This document shows, one piece after another, positions 36,768 to 45,918 of a stretch of 64,000 bases of DNA (positions within the stretch are counted from its first letter, which is position 1; every line of letters begins with the position of its first letter). This DNA comes from UBA4615 sp046046245. Lineage in GTDB: Bacteria; Pseudomonadota; Gammaproteobacteria; Burkholderiales; Burkholderiaceae_E. The position numbers and the translations under genes are program-made. Where the stretch lies: assembly GCA_046046245.1 (NCBI GenBank), contig JBJOKE010000021.1, positions 1 to 64,000 on the forward strand, read 5' to 3'. The notes under the pieces were generated by a model. The model saw nothing but the letters and a program-made list of their open reading frames with translations, searched no databases and was not told the DNA's origin.

Positions 36768-37777
36768 GGTCCGGGCGGGACGCCCGGGACGGCGCGGCCG
36801 CCGAGGTCGACGACGAAGCGACCGCGTCCCCGTCCCTCCAGCAGCGCCTCGAAGACGCCGGGCAGCGCGGCCATGGGCACGACGGTCCCGATCGAGGCCG
36901 CGTGCCGCGGCTTCAGGTCCGAGCCGATCCGCGCCCAGATCCGGCGGCGCAGCGGCATCGGGCTGTTCGCGTTGATGCCGAGCAGCCGCACGCCGCGCAG
37001 GATGAAGGGCAGCACCGTCGTCGGCAGCCCGTTGCCCATCGCGTTGCCGAAGGCGGCGACGACACCGTCGGGTGCGGCGGTGCGCAGCAGCGCGTCGAGC
37101 GCGGGGCCGCCGAGCGAGTCGAGGGCGCCGCTCCACTGCGCGCGCTCCAGCGGCTTCTCGCCGACCGCGAGCGGCGGTGCGACGGCCGCCGCGCCGAGCC
37201 CGCGCAGCCAGCCGTCGTCCGGCTGGCGGGTCAGCGCGTGGACCTCGGCGCCGAGGCCGGCCAGCATGTCGATGCCGATCGACGCGACGCCGCCGGTCGC
37301 GCCGTTCACCGCGACCGGCCCCGCCTGCGGCGTCCAGCCGTTCGCCTGCATCGCGTCGATGGCGAGCGCGGCGGTGTAGCCGGCCACGCCCACCGTCGCC
37401 GCCTCGAGGAGCGGCAGCCCCGCGGGCAGGGGGACGACCCTGTCGGCCGGCGCCTGCAGGTACTGCGCGAAGCCGCCGTCGCGCTCGGCCGCGAGGCCGA
37501 AGCCGTGGACGATCACCGGATCGCCGGGCGCGAAGCGCGCGTCGTCCGAGGCCTCGACCGTGCCGACGATCTCGATGCCGAGCGTGCAGGGGAAGGTCCG
37601 CACGATCCTGCCGCGTCCGGCCGCCGACAGGGCGTCCTTGTAGTTCACGCCGGCGTACGCACCGCGCACCAGCACGCCGCCGGCGTCGCGCAGCGGGCCC
37701 AGCGGCAGCTCGCGCAGCGCGCCGAAGCCCGGCTCGCCCTCCCGTTCGACGCGCCACGCGCGATAGGTCTGCGTCAT
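36764..37777 (-). CDS. AcuI/YhdH-like quinone oxidoreductase (acrylyl-CoA reductase family)
   Basis: A 337-residue zinc-free medium-chain reductase of the YhdH/AcuI branch. GAYAGVNYKDALSAAGRGRI, PFCTLGIEIVGTVE-like start (TFPCTLGIEIVGTVEASDD), the cofactor loop VNGATGGVASIGIDMLAGLG, and PFILRGVRLLGINANSP are characteristic. AcuI reduces acrylyl-CoA to propionyl-CoA; YhdH activity in general is on alpha,beta-unsaturated acyl compounds. Close downstream of the CaiB gene (50-base gap), so it belongs to that acyl-CoA unit. Confidence 0.88.
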   Translation of the reverse strand: MTQTYRAWRVEREGEPGFGALRELPLGPLRDAGGVLVRGAYAGVNYKDALSAAGRGRIVRTFPCTLGIEIVGTVEASDDARFAPGDPVIVHGFGLAAERDGGFAQYLQAPADRVVPLPAGLPLLEAATVGVAGYTAALAIDAMQANGWTPQAGPVAVNGATGGVASIGIDMLAGLGAEVHALTRQPDDGWLRGLGAAAVAPPLAVGEKPLERAQWSGALDSLGGPALDALLRTAAPDGVVAAFGNAMGNGLPTTVLPFILRGVRLLGINANSPMPLRRRIWARIGSDLKPRHAASIGTVVPMAALPGVFEALLEGRGRGRFVVDLGGRAVPGVPPGP

Positions 37778-37790
37778 CGTCCTCTCCCCT

Positions 37791-37811
37791 TCGTCGTCGT
37801 CGTCGTCGTCG
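37791..37811. repeat. Trinucleotide repeat (TCG)7
   Basis: Seven perfect TCG units in the gap between the CaiB and AcuI-like genes, 13 bases before the AcuI start. Because the unit is three bases and lies outside a gene, changes of length would alter only leader length. Confidence 0.9.
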
Positions 37812-37827
37812 CCATCGGCATGCCGCG

Positions 37828-39036
37828 TCAGATCACCCCGTCGCGCCGCAGCCCGGCGAGCGCCGCCGCGTCGAGTCCCAGCTCGCCCCAGACGGCGTCG
37901 TTGTGCTCGCCCGGCAGCGGACCGGTCCGCGGCACCGGCAGCGGCGCCGCCCCCATCGCCCGCGGCACCGCGGCCGGCGCGGGCAGGCTGCCCAGCTGCG
38001 GATCGGGCAGCCGGACGATCGCGTCGCGCGCGGCGAGGTGCGGATCGGCCATCACCGCAGCGATGTCCGCGACCCGCGCCAGGGGCACGCCCTCGCGATC
38101 GCAGGCCGCGATCGCCGCGTCGGCGGCGGTCCGCGCGAACCATGCGGCGATCGACGCGTCGAGCGCGTCGACGTTGGCTACCCGCGCGCGCATCGTCGCG
38201 AAGCGCGCGTCGGTCGCCATCGACGGGGCGTCCATCGCGCGGCACAGCCGCTCGAAGATCGCGTCGGACGACGCCACCAGCGACATCCAGGCGCCGTCTG
38301 CGGTCCGGTACATGTTCGAGGGCGCGGTGTAGGTCGCGCGGTTGCCCGAGCGGCCGCGGACCTCGCCGGTCCGCTCGTGCTCCACGGGCAGCGCGTCGAG
38401 CACGCGCAGCAGCGCCTCGGTCGCCGACAGGTCGAGCTCGGGCGGCGCCTCGTCGGGATGCGCGCGCACCCGCGCGACCGCGGCGGCGATCGCGAAGCCG
38501 CCGAACACGCCGGCGATCACGTCGCCCATCGGATAGTTCGCGTGCTGCGGCGCGCCCCGCGGATCGCCGACCAGGTGCGCGAGCCCGCTCATCGCCTCGA
38601 AGACCCGTGCGAAGCCCGGCCGGTCCGACAGCGGCCCCGTCTGGCCGAAGCCCGAGAGCCGCAGCACGACGAGCCGAGGGTTCGCGGCGCGCAGCGCGGC
38701 GAGGTCCAGGCCCCAGCGGTCGAGCGTGCCGGGGCGGAAGTTCTCCACCAGCACGTCGAAGCGCGGCAGCAGCCGCAGGAACAGCTCGCGGCCCGCCGGC
38801 TTGCGGACGTCGAGCGTGATGCCACGCTTGCCGCGGTTCGCGACCTTCCACCACAGCGCGTGCCCGTCCTGCACCGGCGAGAGCCGGCGCAGCGGGTCGC
38901 TGCCGTCGGGCAGCTCGAGCTTGGTCACCTCGGCGCCGAGATCGCCGCACAGCGTCGCCGCGAACGGTGCGGCGAGCACCGTCGCCATGTCGAGGATGCG
39001 GACGCCTTCGAGCAGCGCGGCGGACGGCGGGTTCAT
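37828..39036 (-). CDS. CaiB/BaiF family CoA transferase
   Basis: Class III CoA transferase, 402 residues, moving CoA between carboxylic acids. GVRILDMATVLAAPFAATLCGDLGAEVTKLE (motifs LDMATVLAAPFAA and DLGAEVTKLE), WKVANRGKRGITLD, VENFRPGTLDRWGLD and the catalytic Asp region NYPMGDVIAGVFGGFAIAAA are intact. Substrate not predictable. Divergent from the IclR gene over a 170-base gap with a candidate IclR operator. Confidence 0.92.
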   Translation of the reverse strand: MNPPSAALLEGVRILDMATVLAAPFAATLCGDLGAEVTKLELPDGSDPLRRLSPVQDGHALWWKVANRGKRGITLDVRKPAGRELFLRLLPRFDVLVENFRPGTLDRWGLDLAALRAANPRLVVLRLSGFGQTGPLSDRPGFARVFEAMSGLAHLVGDPRGAPQHANYPMGDVIAGVFGGFAIAAAVARVRAHPDEAPPELDLSATEALLRVLDALPVEHERTGEVRGRSGNRATYTAPSNMYRTADGAWMSLVASSDAIFERLCRAMDAPSMATDARFATMRARVANVDALDASIAAWFARTAADAAIAACDREGVPLARVADIAAVMADPHLAARDAIVRLPDPQLGSLPAPAAVPRAMGAAPLPVPRTGPLPGEHNDAVWGELGLDAAALAGLRRDGVI

Positions 39037-39100
39037 GGCGGCGGGCGGCGGGCGGACGGGAGCCCGTTATCGCACGCGGGCGCGGCGAGGATCGAAAGTC

Positions 39101-39117
39101 GTTCCGCAGAGCGAAAC
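39101..39117. promoter_or_regulatory. Candidate IclR operator
   Basis: GTTCCGCAGAGCGAAAC is a near-palindrome with 7-base arms (one mismatch) and a 3-base centre. It lies in the divergent gap between the CaiB gene and the IclR gene and has the TTCCGC/GCGAAA layout common for IclR-family sites. Confidence 0.5.
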
Positions 39118-39206
39118 ATCCGTGCCGCCGGCGAGCGTCCCGGGTTGACCCCCGCGCGCGGGCGGCGCGACCATGCCCGCTCGAGGAGCCACCGTCCGAG
39201 GAGCGC

Positions 39207-40070
39207 GTGCGCACGGCCCTTCCACACCGGGTTCCGCTGCCCGGCCTGGCCCGCATCGCCGACGCGAGCGGCGACCGGCAGTTCGCGATCGCGCTCGCGC
39301 GCGGGCTCGAGGTGCTGCGCGCATTCGGACCGACCGACCGCACGCTGTCGAATCGCGAGCTGTGCGACCGCACCGGGCTGCCGAAGGCCACGGTCTCGCG
39401 GATGACGCACACGCTGACGCTGCTCGGCTACCTGACCCGCGGCGCGGACCAGCGGGTCGCGCTCGCGGCCGGCGTGCTCGCGCTCGGCTATCCGCTGCTC
39501 GCCGGCATGCCGATCCGGCAGGTCGCACGGCCCTGGCTCGAGCAGCTCGCCCGGGAGACCGGCTGCACCGTCAACCTCGGCGCGCGCGACCGGCTCTGCG
39601 CGGTCTACCTCGACAGCTGCCGCGCCGACCGCGGCAACGCGTTCCGCCCGGACATCGGCAGCCCGATCCCGCTGCTGACCACCGCGATGGGCCGTGCGCT
39701 GATCCTCGCGCGCCCGCCCGCCGAGCAGACCGCGATCCTGAACCGGCTGAAGGTCGACGACCCGGCCGGCTATCGCGACGAGCGCCCGCTGATCGACGCC
39801 GAGCGCGAGGCCTTCCGACGCCGCGGCTGGACGCACAGCACCGGCCAGTGGCGGCCCGGCGTGCACGCGGTCGCGATGCCGCTGCGCCAGTCGCTGCACC
39901 CCGAGACCGTCGCGCTGAACTGCACGCTCGCCGTGCATGCCGGCGCGCGCCGCACGACCGACCCGGGCCGACTGACCGCCGAGGTCGTGCCCGCGATGAT
40001 CGAGACCGCCCGGCGCATCGAGGCCGCGTGCCGCGCCGAGGCCCCCACCGACAGGAGCCCCCGACCGTGA
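39207..40070 (+). CDS. IclR family transcriptional regulator
   Basis: A 287-residue regulator. The winged helix-turn-helix is at about residues 20-80 (FAIALARGLEVLRAF, LSNRELCDRTGLPKATVSRM, LLGYLTRG); the IclR effector domain follows with LAALARETGCTVNL-like and SPIPLLTTAMGRALI. Probably controls the divergent CaiB/AcuI genes and its own operon. GTG start with GAGGAG in front. Its stop overlaps the next gene's start (GTGA). Confidence 0.92.
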   Translation: MRTALPHRVPLPGLARIADASGDRQFAIALARGLEVLRAFGPTDRTLSNRELCDRTGLPKATVSRMTHTLTLLGYLTRGADQRVALAAGVLALGYPLLAGMPIRQVARPWLEQLARETGCTVNLGARDRLCAVYLDSCRADRGNAFRPDIGSPIPLLTTAMGRALILARPPAEQTAILNRLKVDDPAGYRDERPLIDAEREAFRRRGWTHSTGQWRPGVHAVAMPLRQSLHPETVALNCTLAVHAGARRTTDPGRLTAEVVPAMIETARRIEAACRAEAPTDRSPRP

Positions 40071-41233
40071 TCCGTGACCGTGAGCGCCTCGACGCGCTGC
40101 TGCAGACGCTGCGCGCGTTCGTCCGCGACGAGTGTGTCCCCGCCGAGGCGCGGATCGACCGCGACGGGGTCATCCCCGAGCCGCTGGTCGACCGGATGCG
40201 CGGGCTCGGCCTCTTCGGCCACAGCATCCCCGAGGCCTACGGCGGCGCGGGCCTGACCACCGAGGAGCTGGCCCGGGTCAACATCGAGGTGTCGCAGGCG
40301 GCACCGGTGTTCCGCGCGCGCTTCGGCGGCAACACCGGCATCGCCTCCGAGGCGCTGATCGCCGACGGCCTGCCCGACCAGAAGCAGGCCTGGCTCCCGC
40401 GGCTCGCGAGCGGCGAGATCACCGGCTGCTTCGCGCTCACCGAACCCGAGGCCGGCTCGGACGCCACCGCGCTGCGGACCCGCGCGGTGCCGGCGCTCGG
40501 CCCCGGCGGCCGCGCCGGCTGGCGGATCTCGGGCCGCAAGTGCTACATCACCAACGCCCCGATCGCCGACCTGTTCACCGTCTTCGCGCGCACCGACGAC
40601 GCGCCGCGCGGCGCCTCGGGCATCACCGCGTTCCTGATGCCGCGCGGCACGCCCGGCCTGTCGACGAGCCCCGAGTACCGCAAGCTCGGCCAGCACGGCT
40701 CGCCGGTCGGCGAGGTGATCCTCGACGAGGTCTGGGTGCCCGACGACGCGATCCTCGGCGGCCGGCCCGGCGAGGGCTTCCGCTCGGCGATGCGGGCGCT
40801 GAACAAGCAGCGGATCAACCTCGCCGGCCTGTGCGTGGGCCCGGCGATCCGGCTGCTCGACGAGGCGCTGGCGCACGCCCGCACCCGACAGCAGTTCGGC
40901 CAGCCGATCGGCGAGTTCCAGCTGGTGCAGGCGATGCTCGCCGACAGCGCGACCGAGATCGCCGCGGCGCGCGCGCTGGTCCTCGAGACCGCGAGGAAGC
41001 GCGACGACGGCGAGGACGTGACGATGGACGTCTCGATGTGCAAGCTCTTCGCGTCCGAGACCTGCGGCCGCGTCGCCGACCGCGCGGTCCAGGTGCTGGG
41101 CGGCGCCGGCTACATCGAGGACCATCCGATCGTGCGCCTGTACCGCGACGTGCGGCTGTTCCGCCTCTACGAGGGCACCAGCCAGATCCACCAGGTGAAC
41201 ATCGCGAAGCACCTGATGCGGGGGAACGCGTGA
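40067..41233 (+). CDS. Acyl-CoA dehydrogenase
   Basis: FAD-dependent acyl-CoA dehydrogenase of 388 residues. CFALTEPEAGSDATAL and WRISGRKCYITNAPIAD cover the FAD/substrate region, RQQFGQPIGEFQLVQAMLAD and QVLGGAGYIEDHPIVRLYRD (motif LGGAGYIEDHP) are the C-terminal signatures, and the catalytic Glu is in LYEGTSQIHQVNIA. Intact. Starts at GTG in overlap with IclR. Confidence 0.93.
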   Translation: MIRDRERLDALLQTLRAFVRDECVPAEARIDRDGVIPEPLVDRMRGLGLFGHSIPEAYGGAGLTTEELARVNIEVSQAAPVFRARFGGNTGIASEALIADGLPDQKQAWLPRLASGEITGCFALTEPEAGSDATALRTRAVPALGPGGRAGWRISGRKCYITNAPIADLFTVFARTDDAPRGASGITAFLMPRGTPGLSTSPEYRKLGQHGSPVGEVILDEVWVPDDAILGGRPGEGFRSAMRALNKQRINLAGLCVGPAIRLLDEALAHARTRQQFGQPIGEFQLVQAMLADSATEIAAARALVLETARKRDDGEDVTMDVSMCKLFASETCGRVADRAVQVLGGAGYIEDHPIVRLYRDVRLFRLYEGTSQIHQVNIAKHLMRGNA

Positions 41234-42474
41234 GCGGTGCGGGCTGGACGCCCGAACGCGAGGACGCGGTCGTCGCGACGGCGCGCGCGCTCGCCGACGG
41301 GCCGATCGGGGCACGCGCGAACGCGGTGGCCGAGCAGGACGTCTTCGCGCGGGACACGTTCGTCGACCTGTGCGCCTCCGGCATCGTCGCGACCGGCTTT
41401 CCGGTCGAGGCGGGCGGCACCGGCGCACCGATGCGCGTGCGGATCCGGATCATCGAGGCGCTCGCGCGCGTCTGCAGCGCGGCCGCGTCGATGGTCACCG
41501 GGACCGACCTCGCCGGCCGGCCGATCGTCGCCGGTGCGTCGCCCGCGCTCGTCGCCGGGATCGTGCCGCGGCTGATCGACGGTCGCGAGCAGTCCGCGTT
41601 CGCGCTGACCGAGCGGCTCGCCGGCTCCGACGTCGCCGGCCTCGCGACCGTCGCGCGCCGCGACGGCGAGGGCTGGGTGCTCGACGGCGTGAAGCGCTAC
41701 ATCACCCGCGCGCCGGTCGCCGACTGGTTCGTCGTGGTCGCGCGCACCGACGCCGACGGCGCGGCGACGGCCCCCCGCCGCGGCGCCCGCGGCCTGTCGG
41801 CCTTCCTCGTCCCGCGCGACGCGCCGGGCCTGTCGGTCGGCCCGATCCAGCCCAAGCTCGGCTGGGCCGGCGTGCCGGTGGCCGAGGTCTTCCTGCGCGC
41901 CGTCCGGGTGCCGCGCGAGCGGCTGCTCGGCCGCGAGGGCGACGGCATGGCGCTCGCGCAGGACACGCTGGTGCGCGCTCGGATCGGCCACGCCGCGATC
42001 GCGATCGGTCGTGCCGCCGGCGCGCTCGAGATGGCCGCGCAGTGGTGCGGCCGTCGCCGCACCTTCGGGTCCTCGCTCGGCGAGCACCAGGGCGTGCAGT
42101 GGATGCTCGCCGACATGGCGACGCAGCTCGAGGCCGCGCGCTGCCTGACCCGCGACGCGGCCGAGCGCCACGACCGCGGCGATGCGGACGCCTCGGTCCG
42201 CGCGTCGATGGCGAAGCTGCACGCGACCGACCTCGGCATGCGGATCACCACCGACTGCCTGCAGCTGTTCGGCGGCAACGGGTACCTGAAGGAGTTCCCG
42301 CTCGAGCGCTTCATGCGCGACGCGAAGCTGAACCAGATCGGCGAGGGCGCGAGCGAGGTCCACAAGACGCTGATCGGCCGGCACGTGCTGCGCGCGGCCG
42401 CCGGCACCCGCCATCCCTGCCTCGACCTCGATGCGTTCGACGCGCGGATGGCCGATCCGGAGCCGCCGCGATGA
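41230..42474 (+). CDS. Acyl-CoA dehydrogenase, second copy
   Basis: A 414-residue acyl-CoA dehydrogenase that is distinct from the preceding one. AFALTERLAGSDVAGLATVA, WVLDGVKRYITRAPVADW, RRTFGSSLGEHQGVQWMLAD, QLFGGNGYLKEFPLERFMRD and the catalytic-loop region IGEGASEVHKTLI are all present. GTGA overlap with the previous gene. The two enzymes may form a heteromer or act on successive intermediates; this is not decidable from sequence. Confidence 0.93.
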   Translation: MSGAGWTPEREDAVVATARALADGPIGARANAVAEQDVFARDTFVDLCASGIVATGFPVEAGGTGAPMRVRIRIIEALARVCSAAASMVTGTDLAGRPIVAGASPALVAGIVPRLIDGREQSAFALTERLAGSDVAGLATVARRDGEGWVLDGVKRYITRAPVADWFVVVARTDADGAATAPRRGARGLSAFLVPRDAPGLSVGPIQPKLGWAGVPVAEVFLRAVRVPRERLLGREGDGMALAQDTLVRARIGHAAIAIGRAAGALEMAAQWCGRRRTFGSSLGEHQGVQWMLADMATQLEAARCLTRDAAERHDRGDADASVRASMAKLHATDLGMRITTDCLQLFGGNGYLKEFPLERFMRDAKLNQIGEGASEVHKTLIGRHVLRAAAGTRHPCLDLDAFDARMADPEPPR

Positions 42475-43658
42475 CCCCGGTCGCATGGCGCACACCCGTC
42501 TGCGACCTGCTCGGCATGCGGGTGCCGATCTTCGCGTTCTCGCACTCGCCCGACGTGGTGGCCGCGGTGACCCGCGCCGGCGGCTACGGCGTGCTCGGCG
42601 TCGCGCGCGAGCGGCCCGAGCAGATCGCGCCGCTGATCGCGCGGGTCCGCGACGCGGTCGGCGACGCCCCCTTCGCGGTCGACCTCATGCTCCCTGCCGG
42701 GATGCCGGCCGACGACGCCGAGGCCGAGGCGGGCCGTGCGGCGATCCCGGCCGGCCACCGCGCCTTCGTCGACGGGATCCGGCAGCGCTTCGACGTGCCG
42801 TCGGCCACGCGTCCGAACTTCTTCTCGTCGGTCGTGCGCACGCGGACGCTGTTCGCCGAGCAGGCCGACGCGGTGCTCGCCTCCGACGTGGCCGCGGTCG
42901 CGACCGCGGTCGGGCTGCCGCTCGAGGTCGTCGCGCGGATCCGCGCATCCGGCAAGCGGACGATCTCGCTGGTCGGCTCGCCGAAGCATGCGCGGGCCGC
43001 GCTCGCCGCCGGCGCCGAGGTGCTGGTCGCGCAGGGCGCGGACGCCGGCGGCCACACCGGACCGATCGGCACGATGAGCCTGGTGCCGCAGGTGGTCGAG
43101 GCCGCCGGCGAGGTGCCGGTGATCGCCGCCGGCGGCCTCGCGAGCGGCGCGCAGGTCGCCGCCGCGCTCGCGATGGGCGCGCAGGGCGCGTGGCTCGGCA
43201 CCGCGTGGCTCGGGGCCGCCGAGAACCGCACGCCGCGCGTGCTGCTCGACAAGCTGGTCGCCGCGGGCAGCGAGGACACGCTGATCACCCGCGCGCACAG
43301 CGGCAAGCCCTGCCGCGTGGTCCGCAGCGCCTGGAGCGACGCCTGGGCCGCGCCCGGTGCGCCCGAGCCGCTGCCGATGCCCTGGCAGCATGCGCTGACC
43401 GGCGAGCTGCTCGCGGCGATCGAGGAACACGAGGTCGAGCCGCTGGTGTACGAAGCCGCGGGCCAGAGCGTCGCATGGCTGCGCGGCGAGGAGCCGGCCG
43501 CGGCGATCCTCGCGCGGCTGGTCCGCGAGACCGACGCCGCCCTCGCCCGCACGGCCGCGCTCGCGCCGCGCGCGACCGCTCGCCCGACCGATCCGCCCGC
43601 GTCGCGATCCGACGACGCCCCTCACGACGACACGTCCACCCAGGAGACACCCCGATGA
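42471..43658 (+). CDS. Nitronate monooxygenase-like flavoprotein, second gene
   Basis: A 395-residue FMN TIM-barrel protein. LLGMRVPIFAFSHSPDVVAAV and TRAGGYGVLGVARERPEQI open the barrel; VAQGADAGGHTGPIGTMSLVPQVV (motif AQGADAGGHTG) and VIAAGGLASGAQVAAALAMGAQGAWLGTAWL (motifs AAGGLASGAQ and GAWLGTAWL) bind FMN. In acyl-CoA gene clusters members of this family may act as enoyl reductases rather than on nitronates. ATGA overlaps at both ends; C-terminal about 35 residues are low complexity. Confidence 0.9.
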   Translation: MTPVAWRTPVCDLLGMRVPIFAFSHSPDVVAAVTRAGGYGVLGVARERPEQIAPLIARVRDAVGDAPFAVDLMLPAGMPADDAEAEAGRAAIPAGHRAFVDGIRQRFDVPSATRPNFFSSVVRTRTLFAEQADAVLASDVAAVATAVGLPLEVVARIRASGKRTISLVGSPKHARAALAAGAEVLVAQGADAGGHTGPIGTMSLVPQVVEAAGEVPVIAAGGLASGAQVAAALAMGAQGAWLGTAWLGAAENRTPRVLLDKLVAAGSEDTLITRAHSGKPCRVVRSAWSDAWAAPGAPEPLPMPWQHALTGELLAAIEEHEVEPLVYEAAGQSVAWLRGEEPAAAILARLVRETDAALARTAALAPRATARPTDPPASRSDDAPHDDTSTQETPR

Positions 43659-44650
43659 CCCGTCCCCTCGCCCCGACCCGCCGCCGCCTGGCGCTCGCCG
43701 GCGCGTCCGCGCTGTCCGCCCCGCTGTGGCCCGCCGCCGCACGCGCGCAGGAGGCCTGGCCGTCGAAGCCGGTGAAGACCATCGTCCCCTTCCCCGCCGG
43801 CGGCGTCGTCGACCTCGTCACCCGCGCGGTCACCGACCGGCTCGCGGTGGTGCTGAAGCAGCCCTTCGTCGTCGAGAACCGCACCGGCGCGAACGGCAAC
43901 ATCGGCACCGAGGCCGCGGCCCGCTCGGCGCCCGACGGCTACACGCTGCTGACCGCGTCGCCGGCCACGGTCACGCAGCCGCTGCTGTCGACCACCGCCC
44001 GCTTCAAGCCCGCCGACTTCGCGGCGGTCGGCCTGATCGGCGCGCCGCCGAACCTGTTCGTCGTCTCGCCGTCGGTGCCGGCGAAGACGCTGCGCGAGTT
44101 CGTCGAGTACGCGAAGTCCCGCCCCGGCAAGCTGTCGGTGACCAACCCCGGCGTGGGCACCTCGAACCACCTCGGCCAGGAGCTCTTCTTCTCGCAGACC
44201 GGTCTGCAGCTGGTCGACGTCCGCTATCCCGGCCAGCCGCAGATGATCGGCGACCTCGCGAGCGGCCAGGTGCACTTCGGGCTGCTGACCGGCGCGCTCG
44301 CGCTGCCGCACGTGAAGGAGGGCCGGCTGCGCGCGCTCGCGATCTCGGCGCCGAAGCGCTGGGCCGAGCTGCCCGAGCTGCCGACCGTCGGCGAGGCCGG
44401 TTTCGCCGAGTCGATGTTCCTGCCCTGGTACGGGCTGGTCGCGCCGGCCGGCACGCCGCGCCCGATCGTCAGGCGCCTGTCCGACGAGGTGCTGGCCGCG
44501 CTGCAGACCCCGGAGGTGCTGGGCCGGCTCGAGCGGATCGGCACCCAGGTGACGCCCGGCTCGGCGGAGGACTTCGACGCGCTGATCCGCAGCGAGGGCG
44601 AGCGCTGGAGCCGCGTGATCAAGGAGCGGAACATCCGCGGCGAGGGCTGA
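43655..44650 (+). CDS. Bug-family (tripartite tricarboxylate transporter) substrate-binding protein
   Basis: Periplasmic binding protein, 331 residues. The signal peptide has paired arginines (TRRRLALAGASALSAPL), so Tat export is possible. The mature N-terminus is the Bug hallmark: WPSKPVKTIVPFPAGGVVD, then VENRTGANGNIGTEAAARS and DGYTLLTASPATV. Family ligands are small carboxylates or amides. No TctA/TctB membrane genes occur nearby, so it must share a transporter or be a sensor, as is common in Burkholderiales. Confidence 0.93.
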   Translation: MTRPLAPTRRRLALAGASALSAPLWPAAARAQEAWPSKPVKTIVPFPAGGVVDLVTRAVTDRLAVVLKQPFVVENRTGANGNIGTEAAARSAPDGYTLLTASPATVTQPLLSTTARFKPADFAAVGLIGAPPNLFVVSPSVPAKTLREFVEYAKSRPGKLSVTNPGVGTSNHLGQELFFSQTGLQLVDVRYPGQPQMIGDLASGQVHFGLLTGALALPHVKEGRLRALAISAPKRWAELPELPTVGEAGFAESMFLPWYGLVAPAGTPRPIVRRLSDEVLAALQTPEVLGRLERIGTQVTPGSAEDFDALIRSEGERWSRVIKERNIRGEG

Positions 44651-44720
44651 GCCCGGCGGCCGCGGCGATCGCGCTAGAGTCACGCCTTTCCCGCACACGA
44701 CGACGAAGGAGCCGCACCCC

Positions 44721-45896
44721 ATGGGCGCGATCGAGGAACTGGGCCGCTACCTGCCGCAGATGACCGAGTGGCGGCGCCACATCCATGCGAACCCCGAGAC
44801 CGCGTTCGAGGAGGTCGGCACCGCGCGCTTCGTCGCCGAGCGGCTGCGGGCGTTCGGCGTCGACGAGGTCCACGAGGGCATCGCGACGACCGGCGTGGTG
44901 GGCGTGATCCGCGGCCGCCCGGGCACGCGCTCGATCGGCCTGCGCGCCGACCTCGACGCGCTCGACATGCAGGAGGGCACCGGCGTCGAGTGGGCGTCGA
45001 AGACCCCGGGCAAGCACCACGCCTGCGGCCACGACGGCCACACCACGATGCTGCTCGGCGCCGCGCGCCACCTCGCCGCGACGCGCAACTTCGACGGCAC
45101 CGTCGTCGTGATCTTCCAGCCCGCCGAGGAGAACGAGGGCGGCGGCCGGGTGATGGTCGAGGAAGGCCTCTTCGATCGCTTCCCGGTCGACGCGGTCTTC
45201 GGGATGCACAACATCCCCGGCATGGAGGCCGGCACCTTCGCGGTCAAGCCGGGGCCGATGATGGCGTCCTACGACATCTTCGAGATCACGATCACCGGCC
45301 GCGGCTCGCACGGCGCGATGCCGCACCACGGCATCGACCCGATCACCACCGGCGCCGAGCTCGTGCAGAAGCTGCAGACCATCGTCAGCCGCAACGTCGA
45401 CCCGCTCGAGCCCGCGGTGCTGTCGGTCACCAAGTTCCACAGCGGCACCGCCTGGAACATCATCCCCAACGAGGCGGTGATCGGCGGCACCGTGCGCGCG
45501 TTCAGCGAGGACGTGCAGGCGCAGGTCGAGCGCCGCATCCGCGAGCTCTGCGAGGGGACCGCCGCGTCGCACGGCGCGACGATCTCGGTCCGCTACGAGC
45601 GCCGCTACCCGCCCACCGTCAACACCCGGGACGAGGCCGATCTGTGCGCGCGGGTCGCCGCCGCGCTGGTCGGCGAGGACCGCGTCCGCCGCGACCCGCG
45701 GCCCGCGATGGGCTCCGAGGACTTCGCGTGGATGCTGCGCGCGCGGCCCGGCGCCTACGTGTGGATCGGCAACGGCACCGGCAGCGCCGGCGGCTGCATG
45801 GTCCACAACCCCGGCTACGACTTCAACGACGCGGTGCTGCCGGTGGGCGCGGCCTACTGGGTCAGGCTGGTCGAGACGGCGCTCGCGCCGGCCTGA
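44721..45896 (+). CDS. M20 family amidohydrolase/carboxypeptidase
   Basis: A 391-residue zinc hydrolase of the M20D (hippurate hydrolase/IAA-amino-acid hydrolase) group. WRRHIHANPETAFEEVGTA, GLRADLDALDMQEGTG, the metal motif CGHDGHTTMLLGAAR, QPAEENEGGGRVMVEEGL and MGSEDFAWML carry the metal ligands and catalytic Glu. It probably releases an acid from an amide. AAGGAG precedes the ATG by about 11 bases; 70-base gap to the Bug gene. Confidence 0.92.
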   Translation: MGAIEELGRYLPQMTEWRRHIHANPETAFEEVGTARFVAERLRAFGVDEVHEGIATTGVVGVIRGRPGTRSIGLRADLDALDMQEGTGVEWASKTPGKHHACGHDGHTTMLLGAARHLAATRNFDGTVVVIFQPAEENEGGGRVMVEEGLFDRFPVDAVFGMHNIPGMEAGTFAVKPGPMMASYDIFEITITGRGSHGAMPHHGIDPITTGAELVQKLQTIVSRNVDPLEPAVLSVTKFHSGTAWNIIPNEAVIGGTVRAFSEDVQAQVERRIRELCEGTAASHGATISVRYERRYPPTVNTRDEADLCARVAAALVGEDRVRRDPRPAMGSEDFAWMLRARPGAYVWIGNGTGSAGGCMVHNPGYDFNDAVLPVGAAYWVRLVETALAPA

Positions 45897-45898
45897 GC

Positions 45899-45913
45899 GG
45901 CGCGCGGCGCGCC
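45899..45913. terminator. Small palindrome between convergent genes
   Basis: GGCGCGC-G-GCGCGCC, 2 bases after the M20 stop and 6 bases before the end of the convergent Rieske gene. Short; low confidence. Confidence 0.3.
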
Positions 45914-45918
45914 CGGCA

